A DNA stretch of 64,000 nt from JBFMAI01 sp040755725 (GCA_040755725.1 JBFMAI010000038.1:62001-126000); one strand, 5' to 3'; positions 49,776 through 58,394 are shown, counted from the first letter of the stretch. Program-made: numbers and translations. Notes: a model not told the origin generated them from the letters alone.

Positions 49776-51017
49776 CTACTCGCCGTACTTGGCGATGATC
49801 TGCTCCTTGGTTTTGCCGAGGATGTCGTACTTCTTGCCGATCTTGGTGAACGCCGCGATGGTCTTGTCGATGTGGCTGAAGTCGTGGCCCGCGGACATCT
49901 GGCAGCGAATGCGGGCCAGGCCCTTGCCGACCACCGGGTAGAAGAACCCGATCACGAAGATGCCTTCCTGGTACAGGTCGCGGGCGATGTCCTGGCTCAG
50001 CTTCGCGTTGTACAGCATGATCGGGACGATCGGGTGGTCGCCGGGCTTGATGTCGAAGCCGGCGTCCTTCATCCCCTTGCGGAAACGCTTGGTGTTCGCC
50101 TCGACCTTGTCGCGCAGTGCGGTCGACTCGGTGATCATGTCGAACACCGCGATCGACGCCTTCACGACGATCGACGAGACCGTGTTGGAGAACAGGTACG
50201 GGCGGCTGCGCTGCCGCAGCATCTCGATGATCTCCTTGCGGCCGGTGGTGAAGCCGCCGGAGGCCCCGCCCAGCGCCTTGCCGAGCGTGCCGGTGACGAT
50301 GTCCACCTCGCCCATGACGCCGCAGTACTCGGTGGCCCCGCGGCCGGTCTTGCCGATGACGCCGGTGCAGTGGGCGTCGTCGACCATGACCAGGGCGTCG
50401 TACTTCTTGGCCAGGGCGACGATCTTGTCGAGCTGGGCGACGGTGCCGTCCATGGAGAACGCGCCGTCGGTGGCGATGACGCGGTAGCGGGCGCCCTGCG
50501 TCTCCTTGAGCTTCGCCTCCAGGTCCTCCATGTCGTTGTTCTTGTAGATGTAGCGCGTCGCCTTGCACAGGCGGATGCCGTCGATGATCGAGGCGTGGTT
50601 GAGGGCGTCGGTGAGGATCGCATCATCCTTACCGAACAGCGGCTCGAACACGCCGCCGTTGGCGTCAAAGCAGGACGAGTACAGGATCGTGTCCTCCGTG
50701 TGGAAGAAGTCGGCGATCTTCTTCTCGAGGATCTTGTGGATGTCCTGCGTGCCGCAGATGAAGCGGACGCTGCTCATGCCGTAGCCGTGTGTCCGCAGCG
50801 CCTCGTGGGCAGCCTCGATGACCTTGGGGTGCGACGACAGACCCAGGTAGTTGTTGGCGCAGAAGTTGATGACTTCCTTGGGCTTGGCCCCCGGCGGGTA
50901 CTCGACGCGCACGTCCGCCGCCTGCGGCGTCAGGATGTAGCGTTCTTCCTTGAAGAGGCCTTGATCGCGGATGCTGGAGAGCTCTTTTTGCAGGTCCTGC
51001 TTCATCTTGCCGAACAT
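49776..51017 (-). CDS. kbl: Glycine C-acetyltransferase (2-amino-3-ketobutyrate CoA ligase)
   Basis: A 413-residue PLP enzyme that splits 2-amino-3-ketobutyrate with CoA into glycine and acetyl-CoA. Motifs: INFCANNYLGLSSHPKVIEA, GYGMSSVRFICGTQDIHKILE, ILYSSCFDANGGVFEPL, VMVDDAHCTGVIGKTGRG and TGTLGKALGGASGGF, where the lysine binds PLP. Length and sequence fit Kbl, not another alpha-oxoamine synthase. The partner dehydrogenase tdh lies upstream on the same strand, but three other genes separate them. A possible AGGAG lies ten bases before the ATG. Confidence 0.95.
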   Translation of the reverse strand: MFGKMKQDLQKELSSIRDQGLFKEERYILTPQAADVRVEYPPGAKPKEVINFCANNYLGLSSHPKVIEAAHEALRTHGYGMSSVRFICGTQDIHKILEKKIADFFHTEDTILYSSCFDANGGVFEPLFGKDDAILTDALNHASIIDGIRLCKATRYIYKNNDMEDLEAKLKETQGARYRVIATDGAFSMDGTVAQLDKIVALAKKYDALVMVDDAHCTGVIGKTGRGATEYCGVMGEVDIVTGTLGKALGGASGGFTTGRKEIIEMLRQRSRPYLFSNTVSSIVVKASIAVFDMITESTALRDKVEANTKRFRKGMKDAGFDIKPGDHPIVPIMLYNAKLSQDIARDLYQEGIFVIGFFYPVVGKGLARIRCQMSAGHDFSHIDKTIAAFTKIGKKYDILGKTKEQIIAKYGE

Positions 51018-51161
51018 CGGTTCTCACTCCTATGGGCCGGGCGGTTCCGGCCGGGTCCAGGTCGGGCCGCGCCCGACATATCGCACACGCCAGCGGGTCC
51101 GAGGACCCGGTTCGCCTTGCCGCGCAGTCCGAAGCTGACTGAGCTTCAAGACCGCCTGGCT

Positions 51162-51485
51162 CTATCCTTCTATCATTACGCCCTCGCGCCGGGCCACCTC
51201 CAGGATCGGCCGGCTCGGGTCGGTCTCCCACTCGTGCTCGCCGCAGGGCACGGGCTCGATCCGGGCGTCGGTGACGGCCCGCAACTCCCACAAGATGTCC
51301 ACCAGCCGGCGGTCATCCGGGTCATCGAGTTCCGGGGCGATCACGACCAAATCAATGTCACTCCAAGGGCCCGGCGAACCGCGGGCGTGCGAGCCGAAGA
51401 GCACCGCACGCCGCGTGCGGATGCCCGCCGCCCGCACCGCCGCCAAGTATTGGCGGACGCTCAGCTCAATAGACTCAGCAACCAC
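51162..51485 (-). CDS. MNT-type nucleotidyltransferase (HEPN/MNT pair)
   Basis: A 107-residue minimal nucleotidyltransferase. The active-site motif is VLFGSHARGSPGPWSDIDLVV, with GS and the two metal-binding Asp; a further acidic position lies in IEPVPC. In HEPN/MNT pairs the nucleotidyltransferase can modify and silence the HEPN partner. It overlaps the HEPN gene by 25 bases. The length is typical. Confidence 0.88.
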   Translation of the reverse strand: MVAESIELSVRQYLAAVRAAGIRTRRAVLFGSHARGSPGPWSDIDLVVIAPELDDPDDRRLVDILWELRAVTDARIEPVPCGEHEWETDPSRPILEVARREGVMIEG

Positions 51486-51838
51486 GAGTGCATCTCCCGT
51501 GCGTGGGCCAAGTCGGCGGCGACCGCCGCGGGCTCCGGCTGGCCCCGCTGCAAATCCGGATAGCGCCCCGCCAAGCAGTATTGCTGAAAGCGGGCCAGAA
51601 ACGTGCGCTGTTCGGAAGAGACGGACAAGCCCGCCAGATCAACCAGCCGCAACAAGTCGTGGATGCGCGGCGGCACGTCGCCGGTGGTCCGAGTGACATG
51701 GGCCTTGAGGACCTTCTCCAGTGCCAGGTGCGCCAGGAACAGCGCGTGGCGTGGGTGTCGGACCGCCAGCGCCTCGGCGGCAGCGAGGTCCTCCACGCTG
51801 CCGGTACGCCAGTATTCGACCTGCCGCTCAACGTCCAT
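51461..51838 (-). CDS. HEPN-domain protein (HEPN/MNT pair)
   Basis: A 125-residue all-helical HEPN protein. VEYWRTGSVEDLAAAEAL and HALFLAHLALEKVLKAHV form the conserved core, and IHDLLRLVDLAGL the third helix. The RNase motif of toxic HEPN proteins (R-x4-6-H) is not clear: RHPRHALFLAH is near it, but in the wrong place for the usual motif. The pair may be a toxin-antitoxin module or a non-toxic relative. It lies upstream of and overlaps the MNT gene. The ATG at 51838 is in frame with a longer open stretch. Confidence 0.85.
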   Translation of the reverse strand: MDVERQVEYWRTGSVEDLAAAEALAVRHPRHALFLAHLALEKVLKAHVTRTTGDVPPRIHDLLRLVDLAGLSVSSEQRTFLARFQQYCLAGRYPDLQRGQPEPAAVAADLAHAREMHSWLLSLLS

Positions 51839-51931
51839 CGCCTCGGACCCTGGTCTTGGCGTTTGTCGACACCCTAGCCAATGGACTCCGCCTGGCCGCG
51901 GCCGCAACGCGGAGCCTCACGATACGGCCGC

Positions 51932-52132
51932 CTACTGCATTTCCTGGGCGCGCTTGTACACGGCGTAGTACGCCCAGTGCTGAGCCGGTATGGCGAAAAT
52001 GAGGCCGACAGCTACCACGCTCTTCGCCGCGGGCCCGTGCTCGTCGGCCGAGAACACCGCTCCCAAGGCGACCACCCACAGGATCAGGCTGATCTCGATG
52101 GTCCAGACGAGCAGTTTCAGCGTTCGCCGCAT
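51932..52132 (-). CDS. Small membrane protein with two spans
   Basis: A 66-residue protein: LKLLVWTIEISLILWVVALGAVF and AAKSVVAVGLIFAIPAQHWAYYAVY are two hydrophobic spans joined by a short acidic loop (SADEHG), with a basic C terminus (KRAQEMQ). The composition is unlike random high-GC frames, so I think it is real. It stands between tdh and the HEPN/MNT pair on the same strand. No family is recognised. Confidence 0.6.
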   Translation of the reverse strand: MRRTLKLLVWTIEISLILWVVALGAVFSADEHGPAAKSVVAVGLIFAIPAQHWAYYAVYKRAQEMQ

Positions 52133-52240
52133 TGGGGCACTCGCCGGGCCAGGCGTTGAGCGCAACTTCCACGCCCATCACTCACCGCACCGGCCATTGG
52201 CCGGTGCCACACGTCGGTCACGAGGGGCCGGCGCCCCAGA

Positions 52241-52262
52241 CGGCCGGTACGGAGCCCGGCCG
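52241..52262. repeat. Dispersed palindrome, family B, at the tdh 3' end
   Basis: CGGCCGG (52241-52247), TACGGAG, CCCGGCCG (52255-52262). The element ends directly at the tdh stop codon. Related copies are at 4277-4298 and 38779-38800. A GC-rich hairpin here could end tdh transcription, but there is no T-run. Confidence 0.7.
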
Positions 52263-53372
52263 TTACTGGCGGCGCTTGAGCGCCGCTTCGTACTCCTTCG
52301 CATCGGGGAACAGCACCACCTTCGCGCTCTTCCGCGGCCGTTCGATCATCTTGCCGAACGCCTTCTCGTAGTCGCCGAGCTTGAAGATGTCCGTGATCAC
52401 CGGCGTCGGATCGAGCCGGCCGCTCGCGAGCAGGTTCCGGTTGCGGTACCACGTGTCGAAAATCTTGCGGCCGTTGATGCCGTGAATCTGGCAGCCCTTG
52501 AAGACGATGCCGTTGTTGTACGGGATCGGCAGCGTGTTTTCGCTGGCCACGCCGAACGCCGTCACGCGCCCTGCCTTGCGGACGCAGGCGAAGCAGTCGT
52601 CCACGGAGTCCTGCGAGCCGACCATCTCCAGGGCGATATCGACGCCGTCGCCATTGGTGTGGTCCATCACGAAATCGAGCCGCTCTTTGCCGGTCGTCTT
52701 GTTGGTGTATTGCTGGAGGTCGGCGCCCATTTTGCGGGCGATCTCCATGTTCACATCGTACTTGCCGAAGTGGATGATCTTGGCCACGCCGACCGCCCGC
52801 GCCACCCCGATGGCAAACAGGCTGATCGGCCCGTCGCCGGTGATGAGCATCGTCTTGCCCGCCACATCGGCATCCTCGCCGAGCACCGCATACGTCGCGT
52901 TGCCCAGCGGCTCCTGGATCGTGGCGACCTCCGGCGGAATCGAGCGGTCGTTCGGCCAGCAGATGATCTCCGGCAGCGCGAAATACTCGGCGAAGCAGCC
53001 GTCGTAATCGACGCCGAGGATCTTCATCCGCCGACCCACGTGCGCCTGACCGAGCATGGCGGTCAGATCACCGGGGTCGTAGATGTGTGTCTCGGCGGAG
53101 ATGTAATCGCCGACCTTGATGCGCTGGCAGTGCGAGCCGACCTCGACGACCTCGCCGGCGACCTCGTGGCCGAGGATTTGCGGCAGGGCCTTTTCGCCGA
53201 TGCGGCCGGCCGACCACGCGTCCCACTTGTAGATGTGGACGTCGGTGCCGCAGATGCTGGTGGCGCGGACCTTGACGACGACCCAGTCGGGTTTGGGTTT
53301 CGGGATGGGCTTGTCAAGCATTTCCGCCCCCGCGGTCGGCTTCGTCTTGACCACGGCTTTCATGGTCGCCAT
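52263..53372 (-). CDS. tdh: L-threonine 3-dehydrogenase-like zinc alcohol dehydrogenase
   Basis: A 369-residue medium-chain dehydrogenase that oxidises threonine to 2-amino-3-ketobutyrate. Catalytic zinc ligands are in ATSICGTDVHIYKWD and ILGHEVAGEVVEVG; the NAD site is LITGDGPISLFAIGVARAVG. It is close to Tdh over most of its length and is linked to kbl. An oddity: the lobe that holds the structural zinc in normal Tdh (four cysteines) is replaced by DPGDLTAMLGQAHVGRRM, which has none. GAGGAG precedes the ATG at 53372. The substrate assignment rests on similarity and on kbl nearby. Confidence 0.88.
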   Translation of the reverse strand: MATMKAVVKTKPTAGAEMLDKPIPKPKPDWVVVKVRATSICGTDVHIYKWDAWSAGRIGEKALPQILGHEVAGEVVEVGSHCQRIKVGDYISAETHIYDPGDLTAMLGQAHVGRRMKILGVDYDGCFAEYFALPEIICWPNDRSIPPEVATIQEPLGNATYAVLGEDADVAGKTMLITGDGPISLFAIGVARAVGVAKIIHFGKYDVNMEIARKMGADLQQYTNKTTGKERLDFVMDHTNGDGVDIALEMVGSQDSVDDCFACVRKAGRVTAFGVASENTLPIPYNNGIVFKGCQIHGINGRKIFDTWYRNRNLLASGRLDPTPVITDIFKLGDYEKAFGKMIERPRKSAKVVLFPDAKEYEAALKRRQ

Positions 53373-53672
53373 GCGGACTCTCCTCAATCTCGGTTGGCCG
53401 CCTACGCCTCGTCGTCAGGGAAACTGGCGCAATACGCCCGGTGCCTCCGCAGCCCCTGGGGTCTCCCGCCGCGCGCGTGGCTGAACGCCGTTGGGCGTGC
53501 CTTCCGCGGCCGACCTCTTACTCAAAGGTCGCTCGCGTGGCACACCCCGCCCGGGCTAGCGCCACAACCGAGGGGCTGTGCCAGCCCAGTTCGGAAAGTC
53601 TACGCCAGGCTGCCGCGGCTGGCAAGATGGGGTAGCATGCGCGCGGGAGCCCACCGTTATGGGAGTTGTCCG
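53373..53672. other. Divergent region between tdh and esterase gene
   Basis: Exactly 300 bases, no gene seen. TGGCACA (53538-53544) and TGTGCCA (53577-53583) form an inverted repeat that resembles dispersed repeat material near 52204. TAGCAT at 53632-53637 could be the -10 of the esterase gene. Confidence 0.4.
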
Positions 53673-54446
53673 ATGCTGTTTGCCCCCGGGATCGCCGTGA
53701 TGTCCTTGTTGTCACTCACCCTGACGCTGGCCGAGCCGCCCGCGGCGAGCAGTCCGACGCTGCCCGCCACCGGCTTCCTGTACAAGACGCTGACCCTCGA
53801 CGGGCAGACCTACGCCTATTGCGTGTTCGTGCCCCCCGACTACAAACCCGACCGGTCGTGGCCGGTCGTCCTGTTCCTGCACGGGTCGGGCGAGCGCGGC
53901 GACGACGGGTTCCTGCAAACCGAGATCGGCGTTGGGCGGGCGCTGCGAAGGAACCACCGCCAGCTTCCGGCCATTGTCGTGATGCCGCAGTGCCGGCCCG
54001 GGCAGCTCTGGGTGGGGCCGATGGCGGTTCTGGCGCTGCGCTGCCTGGAGGAAACCTCACGGGAGTATCGCCTCGACGCCCAGCGCATCTACCTGACGGG
54101 GCTGTCGATGGGCGGGCACGGGGCGTGGCTCCTGGCCGCCAGCCTGCCCGACCGTTTCGCCGCCGTCGTCCCGGTCTGCGGCTTTGCCGAGCTGGGGCCG
54201 TCCACGGGCCTGGCCCAGCGCCTGGCGCCGCCGTTGAAGAACCTGCCCATCCGCTGCTTCCACGGGGCGTTGGACACGAACGTGCCCGTGGAGAAGTCAC
54301 GGGAGATGGTCGCGGCCATCCGCCAGGCCGGCGGCCAGGTGTTCTACACCGAGTTCCCCGACGGCGCCCACGACATCTGGGACCGCGTCTACGACGACCG
54401 GCAGTTGTGGCGGTGGCTGTTGGAGCAGCGGCGGCCCAGGCCGTAG
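53673..54446 (+). CDS. Exported alpha/beta-hydrolase (esterase/peptidase type)
   Basis: A 257-residue hydrolase with a short signal peptide (GIAVMSLLSLTLTLAEP). YCVFVPPDYKPDRSWPVVLFLHGSGERG is the start of the fold with the oxyanion-hole region (given here in one run only up to FLHGSG), GLSMGGHGAW holds the Ser, LDTNVPVEKS the Asp and DGAHDIW the His. The P-V-V-L-F-L-H-G-x-G-E pattern matches the carboxylesterase/PHB-depolymerase-like family found in planctomycetes. GGGAG lies seven bases before the ATG at 53673. The substrate is not known. Confidence 0.86.
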   Translation: MLFAPGIAVMSLLSLTLTLAEPPAASSPTLPATGFLYKTLTLDGQTYAYCVFVPPDYKPDRSWPVVLFLHGSGERGDDGFLQTEIGVGRALRRNHRQLPAIVVMPQCRPGQLWVGPMAVLALRCLEETSREYRLDAQRIYLTGLSMGGHGAWLLAASLPDRFAAVVPVCGFAELGPSTGLAQRLAPPLKNLPIRCFHGALDTNVPVEKSREMVAAIRQAGGQVFYTEFPDGAHDIWDRVYDDRQLWRWLLEQRRPRP

Positions 54447-54762
54447 TAGTGCCCCCTGAACCTCCCTCCCTTTCAGGGAGGGGTTGGGGGAGCGTCGCGT
54501 CTTGCGACAATGACCGCCGTCTCGATTCTCCAGGTCCTGTGGGCCCGGGCTTGGGGACCGTTCCAGGCGGTCCATGCGGCGAGCCGCCGGCGCGTTCCGC
54601 ATGACTGGGTTGGCGACTGCGAGGGTCTTGCCGCCTCGGAGGGAGTGCGACCACGGGCAAGGCATCGACCCGCCCGGCGAGGCCCGCTTATACTGGCGTG
54701 AACGCTCGCGGCAGGTGCCGGCCGCGCGTGAGGCACGGATTGCCGGAAAGGGTGGCCAGTCT
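54447..54762. other. Intergenic region with a family-A repeat and a promoter
   Basis: 316 bases with no gene. The family-A element begins a few bases after the esterase stop. TATACT at 54690-54695 with TCGACC 18 bases upstream is the probable promoter of the following lipoprotein gene. Confidence 0.5.
54453..54496 (-). repeat. Dispersed palindromic element, family A, behind the esterase gene
   Basis: CCTCCCT (54466-54472), TTC, AGGGAGG (54476-54482), then GGTTGGGGGAG: the reverse orientation of the family core GACCCTCCCCCAACCCCTCC. It starts seven bases after the stop codon, the same kind of position as the copies at livG and arsC. Confidence 0.75.
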
Positions 54763-55299
54763 ATGAACCGACCCCACTTCGCAACGGTTTGGACGCTCGT
54801 CGGCGCGGCCCTGCTTGGCGCTGGCTGCGAAACGCCGCCCGGCGGCCAGCCTGCCACGGAAGGCGAACTGGCGGCGTACGTCGAGCTGGTCCTTCCCGCA
54901 CGTATCGAGATTCAGCGTTTCCTGACCAAGCCGGTCAGCTTCGCCGGCGACGGCAACGCCGACGGCCTGGAGGTCATCCTGGCGGCGTACGACGCCGCGG
55001 GCGACCTGACCAAGGTCGTCGGTACGTTCCACTTCGAGTTGCAGACGCGGCGGCTGTCCGACCGCATCGGCACCCGGGTGGCCTTCTGGCCGGTGGAGAT
55101 CAACTCCAACAAGGCGATGATCCTGTACCGCGACCCGCTGTCCCGCTTCTACGACTTCCCGCTCGAATTGGACCATAAGCCCCTGCCGGCGGGGCAATAC
55201 GTCCTGACGGCGTGGCTGCAACTGCCCACGGGACGTCGGCTCATTGACGAGTATGAGTTCAATTACGACGGCAGCGGCGCGGCCCCGCTGCGATCCTGA
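54763..55299 (+). CDS. Lipoprotein, unknown function
   Basis: A 178-residue lipoprotein: VWTLVGAALLGAGC puts the lipid cysteine at residue 21. The mature protein looks like a single beta-sandwich (ARIEIQRFLTKPVSFAGD, then LEVILAAYDAAGD, then FELQTRRLSDRIG and YVLTAWLQLPTGRRLIDEYEF). No catalytic motif or named family is recognised. A TATACT -10 at 54690 and AAAGGGTGG before the ATG support expression. Confidence 0.72.
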   Translation: MNRPHFATVWTLVGAALLGAGCETPPGGQPATEGELAAYVELVLPARIEIQRFLTKPVSFAGDGNADGLEVILAAYDAAGDLTKVVGTFHFELQTRRLSDRIGTRVAFWPVEINSNKAMILYRDPLSRFYDFPLELDHKPLPAGQYVLTAWLQLPTGRRLIDEYEFNYDGSGAAPLRS

Positions 55300-55363
55300 A
55301 CCCCCGCGCTGAGCCGCGTGATCGCGAGCGCTCGCCCCTTATCGCCCATCGTCGCGCGCCGAC

Positions 55364-56086
55364 CTATGCCACGAACCGGCGTCGCAGGCGGTTGCCGTTG
55401 CGCTTGTACAGCCCCCACGTGAGCTCGACGACCTGCTGCGTCGTCGTCAACTCGCACCCTTTGGCGGCCAGTTGCCGGATGGCCATCTCGCCGTCCTCGG
55501 CATTCCACCAGCCGCAGGCGTCGGTCACGACCGCCACCGGTCGGTGGCGCAGCAGCAACCCGAGCGCCAGCAGTCGCACCGAGGCTTCGAGCGAGACGCC
55601 GAACACCACGAACCGCCGCACCGGCAGCTCGGTCAGCAGACGGTCCAGTTTGGGGTTGGTGAAGGGGTCGCGGTGCTCTTTGGTGAGAATGGCCTGCTGA
55701 TGCTCGTGGAGCACCTCGAGCGAGACGCACAGGCAGTTGTCGGAGTCGATCTGGACACGGTGCGGCAGCAGCGTGCAGGGGAGCTTGCGCTGACCGCTGG
55801 TCCCCAGCACGCACGCCGGTCGGGGTAGGCCGCGCACGTCGGCGGGGCGTCGGCCGTCGACGCAGGACAAGGTGGGCACGCCGGCCCAGCGGGCGCAGGC
55901 CATCAGGTGCTTGACGTTGGGAACGACCTGCGGGGCGTTGAGGCTGGGGAGGGCCCCTTCCGGGGCCAGGTAGTCACGTTGGGTACACAAGTCGACGAAG
56001 ACGTCCGCTCTGCGCGCAGTACACACGGCGCAGTCCCTCCAGAGAATGTTCCCGACAGGTGACGGCCGCGCCCTCTCGGGCCCCAC
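55364..56086 (-). CDS. Isochorismatase-fold hydrolase-like protein without the catalytic Cys
   Basis: A protein of about 240 residues in the isochorismatase-like family. ADVFVDLCTQRDYL gives the catalytic Asp (about 32) and ILTKEHRDPF the Lys (about 136). The usual third residue, a Cys in the G-V-x-x-E-x-C-V motif, is Ser here (VFGVSLEASVRLLALG, Ser169), so the cysteine-hydrolase mechanism of nicotinamidase-type members is lost or altered. LGLLLRHRPVAVVTDACGWW is the usual end of the core. The start is uncertain: GTG 56026 is a later option. Confidence 0.83.
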   Translation of the reverse strand: MGPERARPSPVGNILWRDCAVCTARRADVFVDLCTQRDYLAPEGALPSLNAPQVVPNVKHLMACARWAGVPTLSCVDGRRPADVRGLPRPACVLGTSGQRKLPCTLLPHRVQIDSDNCLCVSLEVLHEHQQAILTKEHRDPFTNPKLDRLLTELPVRRFVVFGVSLEASVRLLALGLLLRHRPVAVVTDACGWWNAEDGEMAIRQLAAKGCELTTTQQVVELTWGLYKRNGNRLRRRFVA

Positions 56087-56416
56087 GCAAGGCCCGGCTT
56101 CTCACGCGACCGCAGCGCGCTTCTTCAATTGTGACCTGAAATGATCGGCAGAGCTGCCAACCACTTTCGCCTCCGTTGCGGGCAATTCTACGCGCGGGGC
56201 GTCGGCTTGGCAATGAAAATCCGCCCCGCCCACGGCCTCCGCAAGACCGATAACGCGGCCGACCCTCCCGCCCGTCGCCCGCCGTCGATGCGTAACCGTA
56301 TTATCCCCACCGGCCTCCGCGGAACGGGGGTCGCCCCCGTTCCGCCAGTGCTGTTCTGCCCCGACGGCGATAACCCGTCAACGCGCGGGGCCCCGGGCAA
56401 CGCGGTCGGGCGGTGC
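56087..56416. other. Intergenic region with a 12-bp hairpin
   Basis: No gene. A perfect 12-bp stem with a three-base loop (56319-56330 with 56334-56345; core GGAACGGGGG) lies about 70 bases past the lipoprotein stop on the minus strand, and ATAATA on that strand just after it could be a -10 for the isochorismatase-like gene. Confidence 0.5.
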
Positions 56417-56914
56417 TCAGTTCACCAGCCGCCCGTTCACATAGACGTTGACGCCGAAGCCATCGCCCTCGCCGACGAAGTGGAACCGGATGGTGTCGCC
56501 GCAGTCAAAATCCTCGCCGACCTTCAGCAGCCGCGTGTCGTCCGCCTGGCCGATGGTCTCATTGAAGAAGAACTGCCCGGCGCTGTCGCTTTGGATGACA
56601 CCCACGCGCTTGCAGGCCAGCCGATAGGCGGCGGGAAACTCACCCGGTCCCAGGATTCCCGTGTTCAACTCGGAACTGGAGCTGAACAGGCGGCCCCAGA
56701 ACCCCGTCTCGTCGTCGAACTTGATCCGCGGCGCCACCTCGTAGTCCGTGTCGTTCCACACCTCGACCTTGACCACCGTCGGGTCCAGGTCCGGGATCTG
56801 GATGGTCGCGTCGCTGCCGTCCGGCAAATCGATCGTGATTCCCCCGCCACAGCCCGCCAGGAACCCCACGAGCAACACGCCCCCGGCCATCCCCAACCAT
56901 CGACGACGGCTCAT
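56417..56914 (-). CDS. Lipoprotein, unknown function
   Basis: A 165-residue lipoprotein: GMAGGVLLVGFLAGC puts the lipid cysteine at residue 22, followed by Gly-Gly-Gly. The signal contains RRRW and could be read as twin-arginine-like, but lacks the full motif. The mature part has VVKVEVWNDTDYEVAPRI and PAAYRLACKRVGVIQSDS and looks all-beta. GGAGAGGAG precedes the ATG at 56914. No family is recognised. Confidence 0.72.
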   Translation of the reverse strand: MSRRRWLGMAGGVLLVGFLAGCGGGITIDLPDGSDATIQIPDLDPTVVKVEVWNDTDYEVAPRIKFDDETGFWGRLFSSSSELNTGILGPGEFPAAYRLACKRVGVIQSDSAGQFFFNETIGQADDTRLLKVGEDFDCGDTIRFHFVGEGDGFGVNVYVNGRLVN

Positions 56915-57065
56915 CGGCACACTCCTCTCCGGCTTGCGGGGCCCTTGGCACGCGGCATACTGTTCGCTTCGCGCGGGGCCGGCACGCACCGGGTGCTGTC
57001 AGTCTAGCCCCCGGCGACCGTGTTCACAACGTGTTGGACCGCCCGGACCGGCGGAGGTTGGGTCG

Positions 57066-58394
57066 ATGTCGTTGATGATCAGTGTATCGGGCGTGCGCGG
57101 CATCGTCGGTCAGACGTTGACGCCGGCCGTCGCGCTGGAGTTCGCGCAGGCCTATGGCGCGCTGCTGGAGGGCGGGCGCGTGGTCCTCGGCCGTGACACG
57201 CGCCCCAGCGGAGCGATGTTCGAGTCCGCCGCCGCGGCCGGCCTGCTGGCCGCCGGTTGCGACGTGACCCAGCTTGGCGTCGTGACGACCCCCACCGTGG
57301 GGCACGCCATTCGCCAAGGCGGCTACGCCGGCGGCGTCGTGATAACCGCCAGCCACAACCCGGCGCCTTGGAACGGGCTCAAGTTCCTGGACGAGTTGGG
57401 CGTGGCCCCCGACCCGGCGCGGGCCCGCCGCATCGCCGACTTGCGGCACGACCTGGCGCCGCGCACCGACCGCTTCGGTACCCTGGCGCACGATCCCGAC
57501 GCAGGCCTGCGCCACGTGGAGGCCGTACTGGCGGCCTGTGAAGTGGATCGCGCCAAGTTGCGCGGGCTGCGCGTCGTGCTCGACAGCGTGAACGGGGCCG
57601 GTTGCCGGCACACCCCGCGACTGCTGGAAGCCCTCGGCTGCCGGGTGACACACCTCAACGCCGAGCCGTCGGGCCGCTTCGCGCATCCGCCCGAGCCTCT
57701 GCGGGAGAACTTGGGCGACCTGGGCGCCGCGGTGCGAGCAAACGGGGCGGCAATTGGCCTGGCCCAGGATCCCGACGCGGACCGGTTGGCGCTCGTGGAC
57801 GAACTCGGGCAGTACGTCGGCGAGGAGTACACGCTGGCCCTCGCGGTTCTCTGGGTGCTTTCCCGTCGTCCGGGACCGGTTGCGGCGAACCTCAGTACGT
57901 CAAGGATGATCGACGATATCGCGGCCCGCCACGGCGTCCGGGTCTGGCGCACGCCGGTCGGCGAAGCGCACGTCGCACGCTGCATGTTGGCGAACGGTTG
58001 TGTGATTGGGGGCGAGGGCAACGGCGGCGTGATCGACCCGCGCGTCGGCTACGTCCGCGACAGCTTCTCGGCGATTAGTCTCGTCCTGCAACTGCTGGCG
58101 GACCGCGGCCGGCCGCTCAGTCAGATCGTCGGCGAACTCCCGCGGTATGCTTCGGTGAAGCAAAAACTCGAAGTGCCGGCCGACCGGATCGCCGGCGCCA
58201 TCAGCGCCGTCGCGCAGGCGTTTGCCGACCGCCGCCCGAACACCGCCGACGGTGTTCGGGTAGACTTTGACGAAGGCTGGGTCCACTTGCGGGCCTCGAA
58301 CACCGAGCCCATCGTGCGCGTGATCGCGGAGGCCGGCAGCGACGCTCAGGCCCACACCCTGGTCGACCGGGTCCGCGCGGTCGCGGGGCTATAG
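57066..58394 (+). CDS. glmM: Phosphohexomutase (phosphoglucosamine/phosphoglucomutase type)
   Basis: A 442-residue alpha-D-phosphohexomutase. SVSGVRGIVGQTLTP is the N-terminal motif, VVITASHNPAPWNG holds the phospho-Ser (Ser96), GLAQDPDADRLALVD is the metal loop (about 235), GGEGNGGVI the sugar loop and RASNTEPIVRVI the phosphate loop. The GGVI form of the sugar loop and the length suggest GlmM, which makes glucosamine-1-phosphate for the wall, but a phosphoglucomutase is possible, and the following glycogen phosphorylase would fit that. GGAGG precedes the ATG. Confidence 0.86.
   Translation: MSLMISVSGVRGIVGQTLTPAVALEFAQAYGALLEGGRVVLGRDTRPSGAMFESAAAAGLLAAGCDVTQLGVVTTPTVGHAIRQGGYAGGVVITASHNPAPWNGLKFLDELGVAPDPARARRIADLRHDLAPRTDRFGTLAHDPDAGLRHVEAVLAACEVDRAKLRGLRVVLDSVNGAGCRHTPRLLEALGCRVTHLNAEPSGRFAHPPEPLRENLGDLGAAVRANGAAIGLAQDPDADRLALVDELGQYVGEEYTLALAVLWVLSRRPGPVAANLSTSRMIDDIAARHGVRVWRTPVGEAHVARCMLANGCVIGGEGNGGVIDPRVGYVRDSFSAISLVLQLLADRGRPLSQIVGELPRYASVKQKLEVPADRIAGAISAVAQAFADRRPNTADGVRVDFDEGWVHLRASNTEPIVRVIAEAGSDAQAHTLVDRVRAVAGL

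Noticed and set aside
51461..51838. Calling the HEPN protein an active RNase toxin
   Set aside because: The R-x4-6-H motif is not clearly present at the position expected in toxic HEPN proteins.
56417..56914. Twin-arginine export of the lipoprotein
   Set aside because: The signal has several arginines but not the full S-R-R-x-F-L-K pattern; a Sec lipoprotein signal explains it better.
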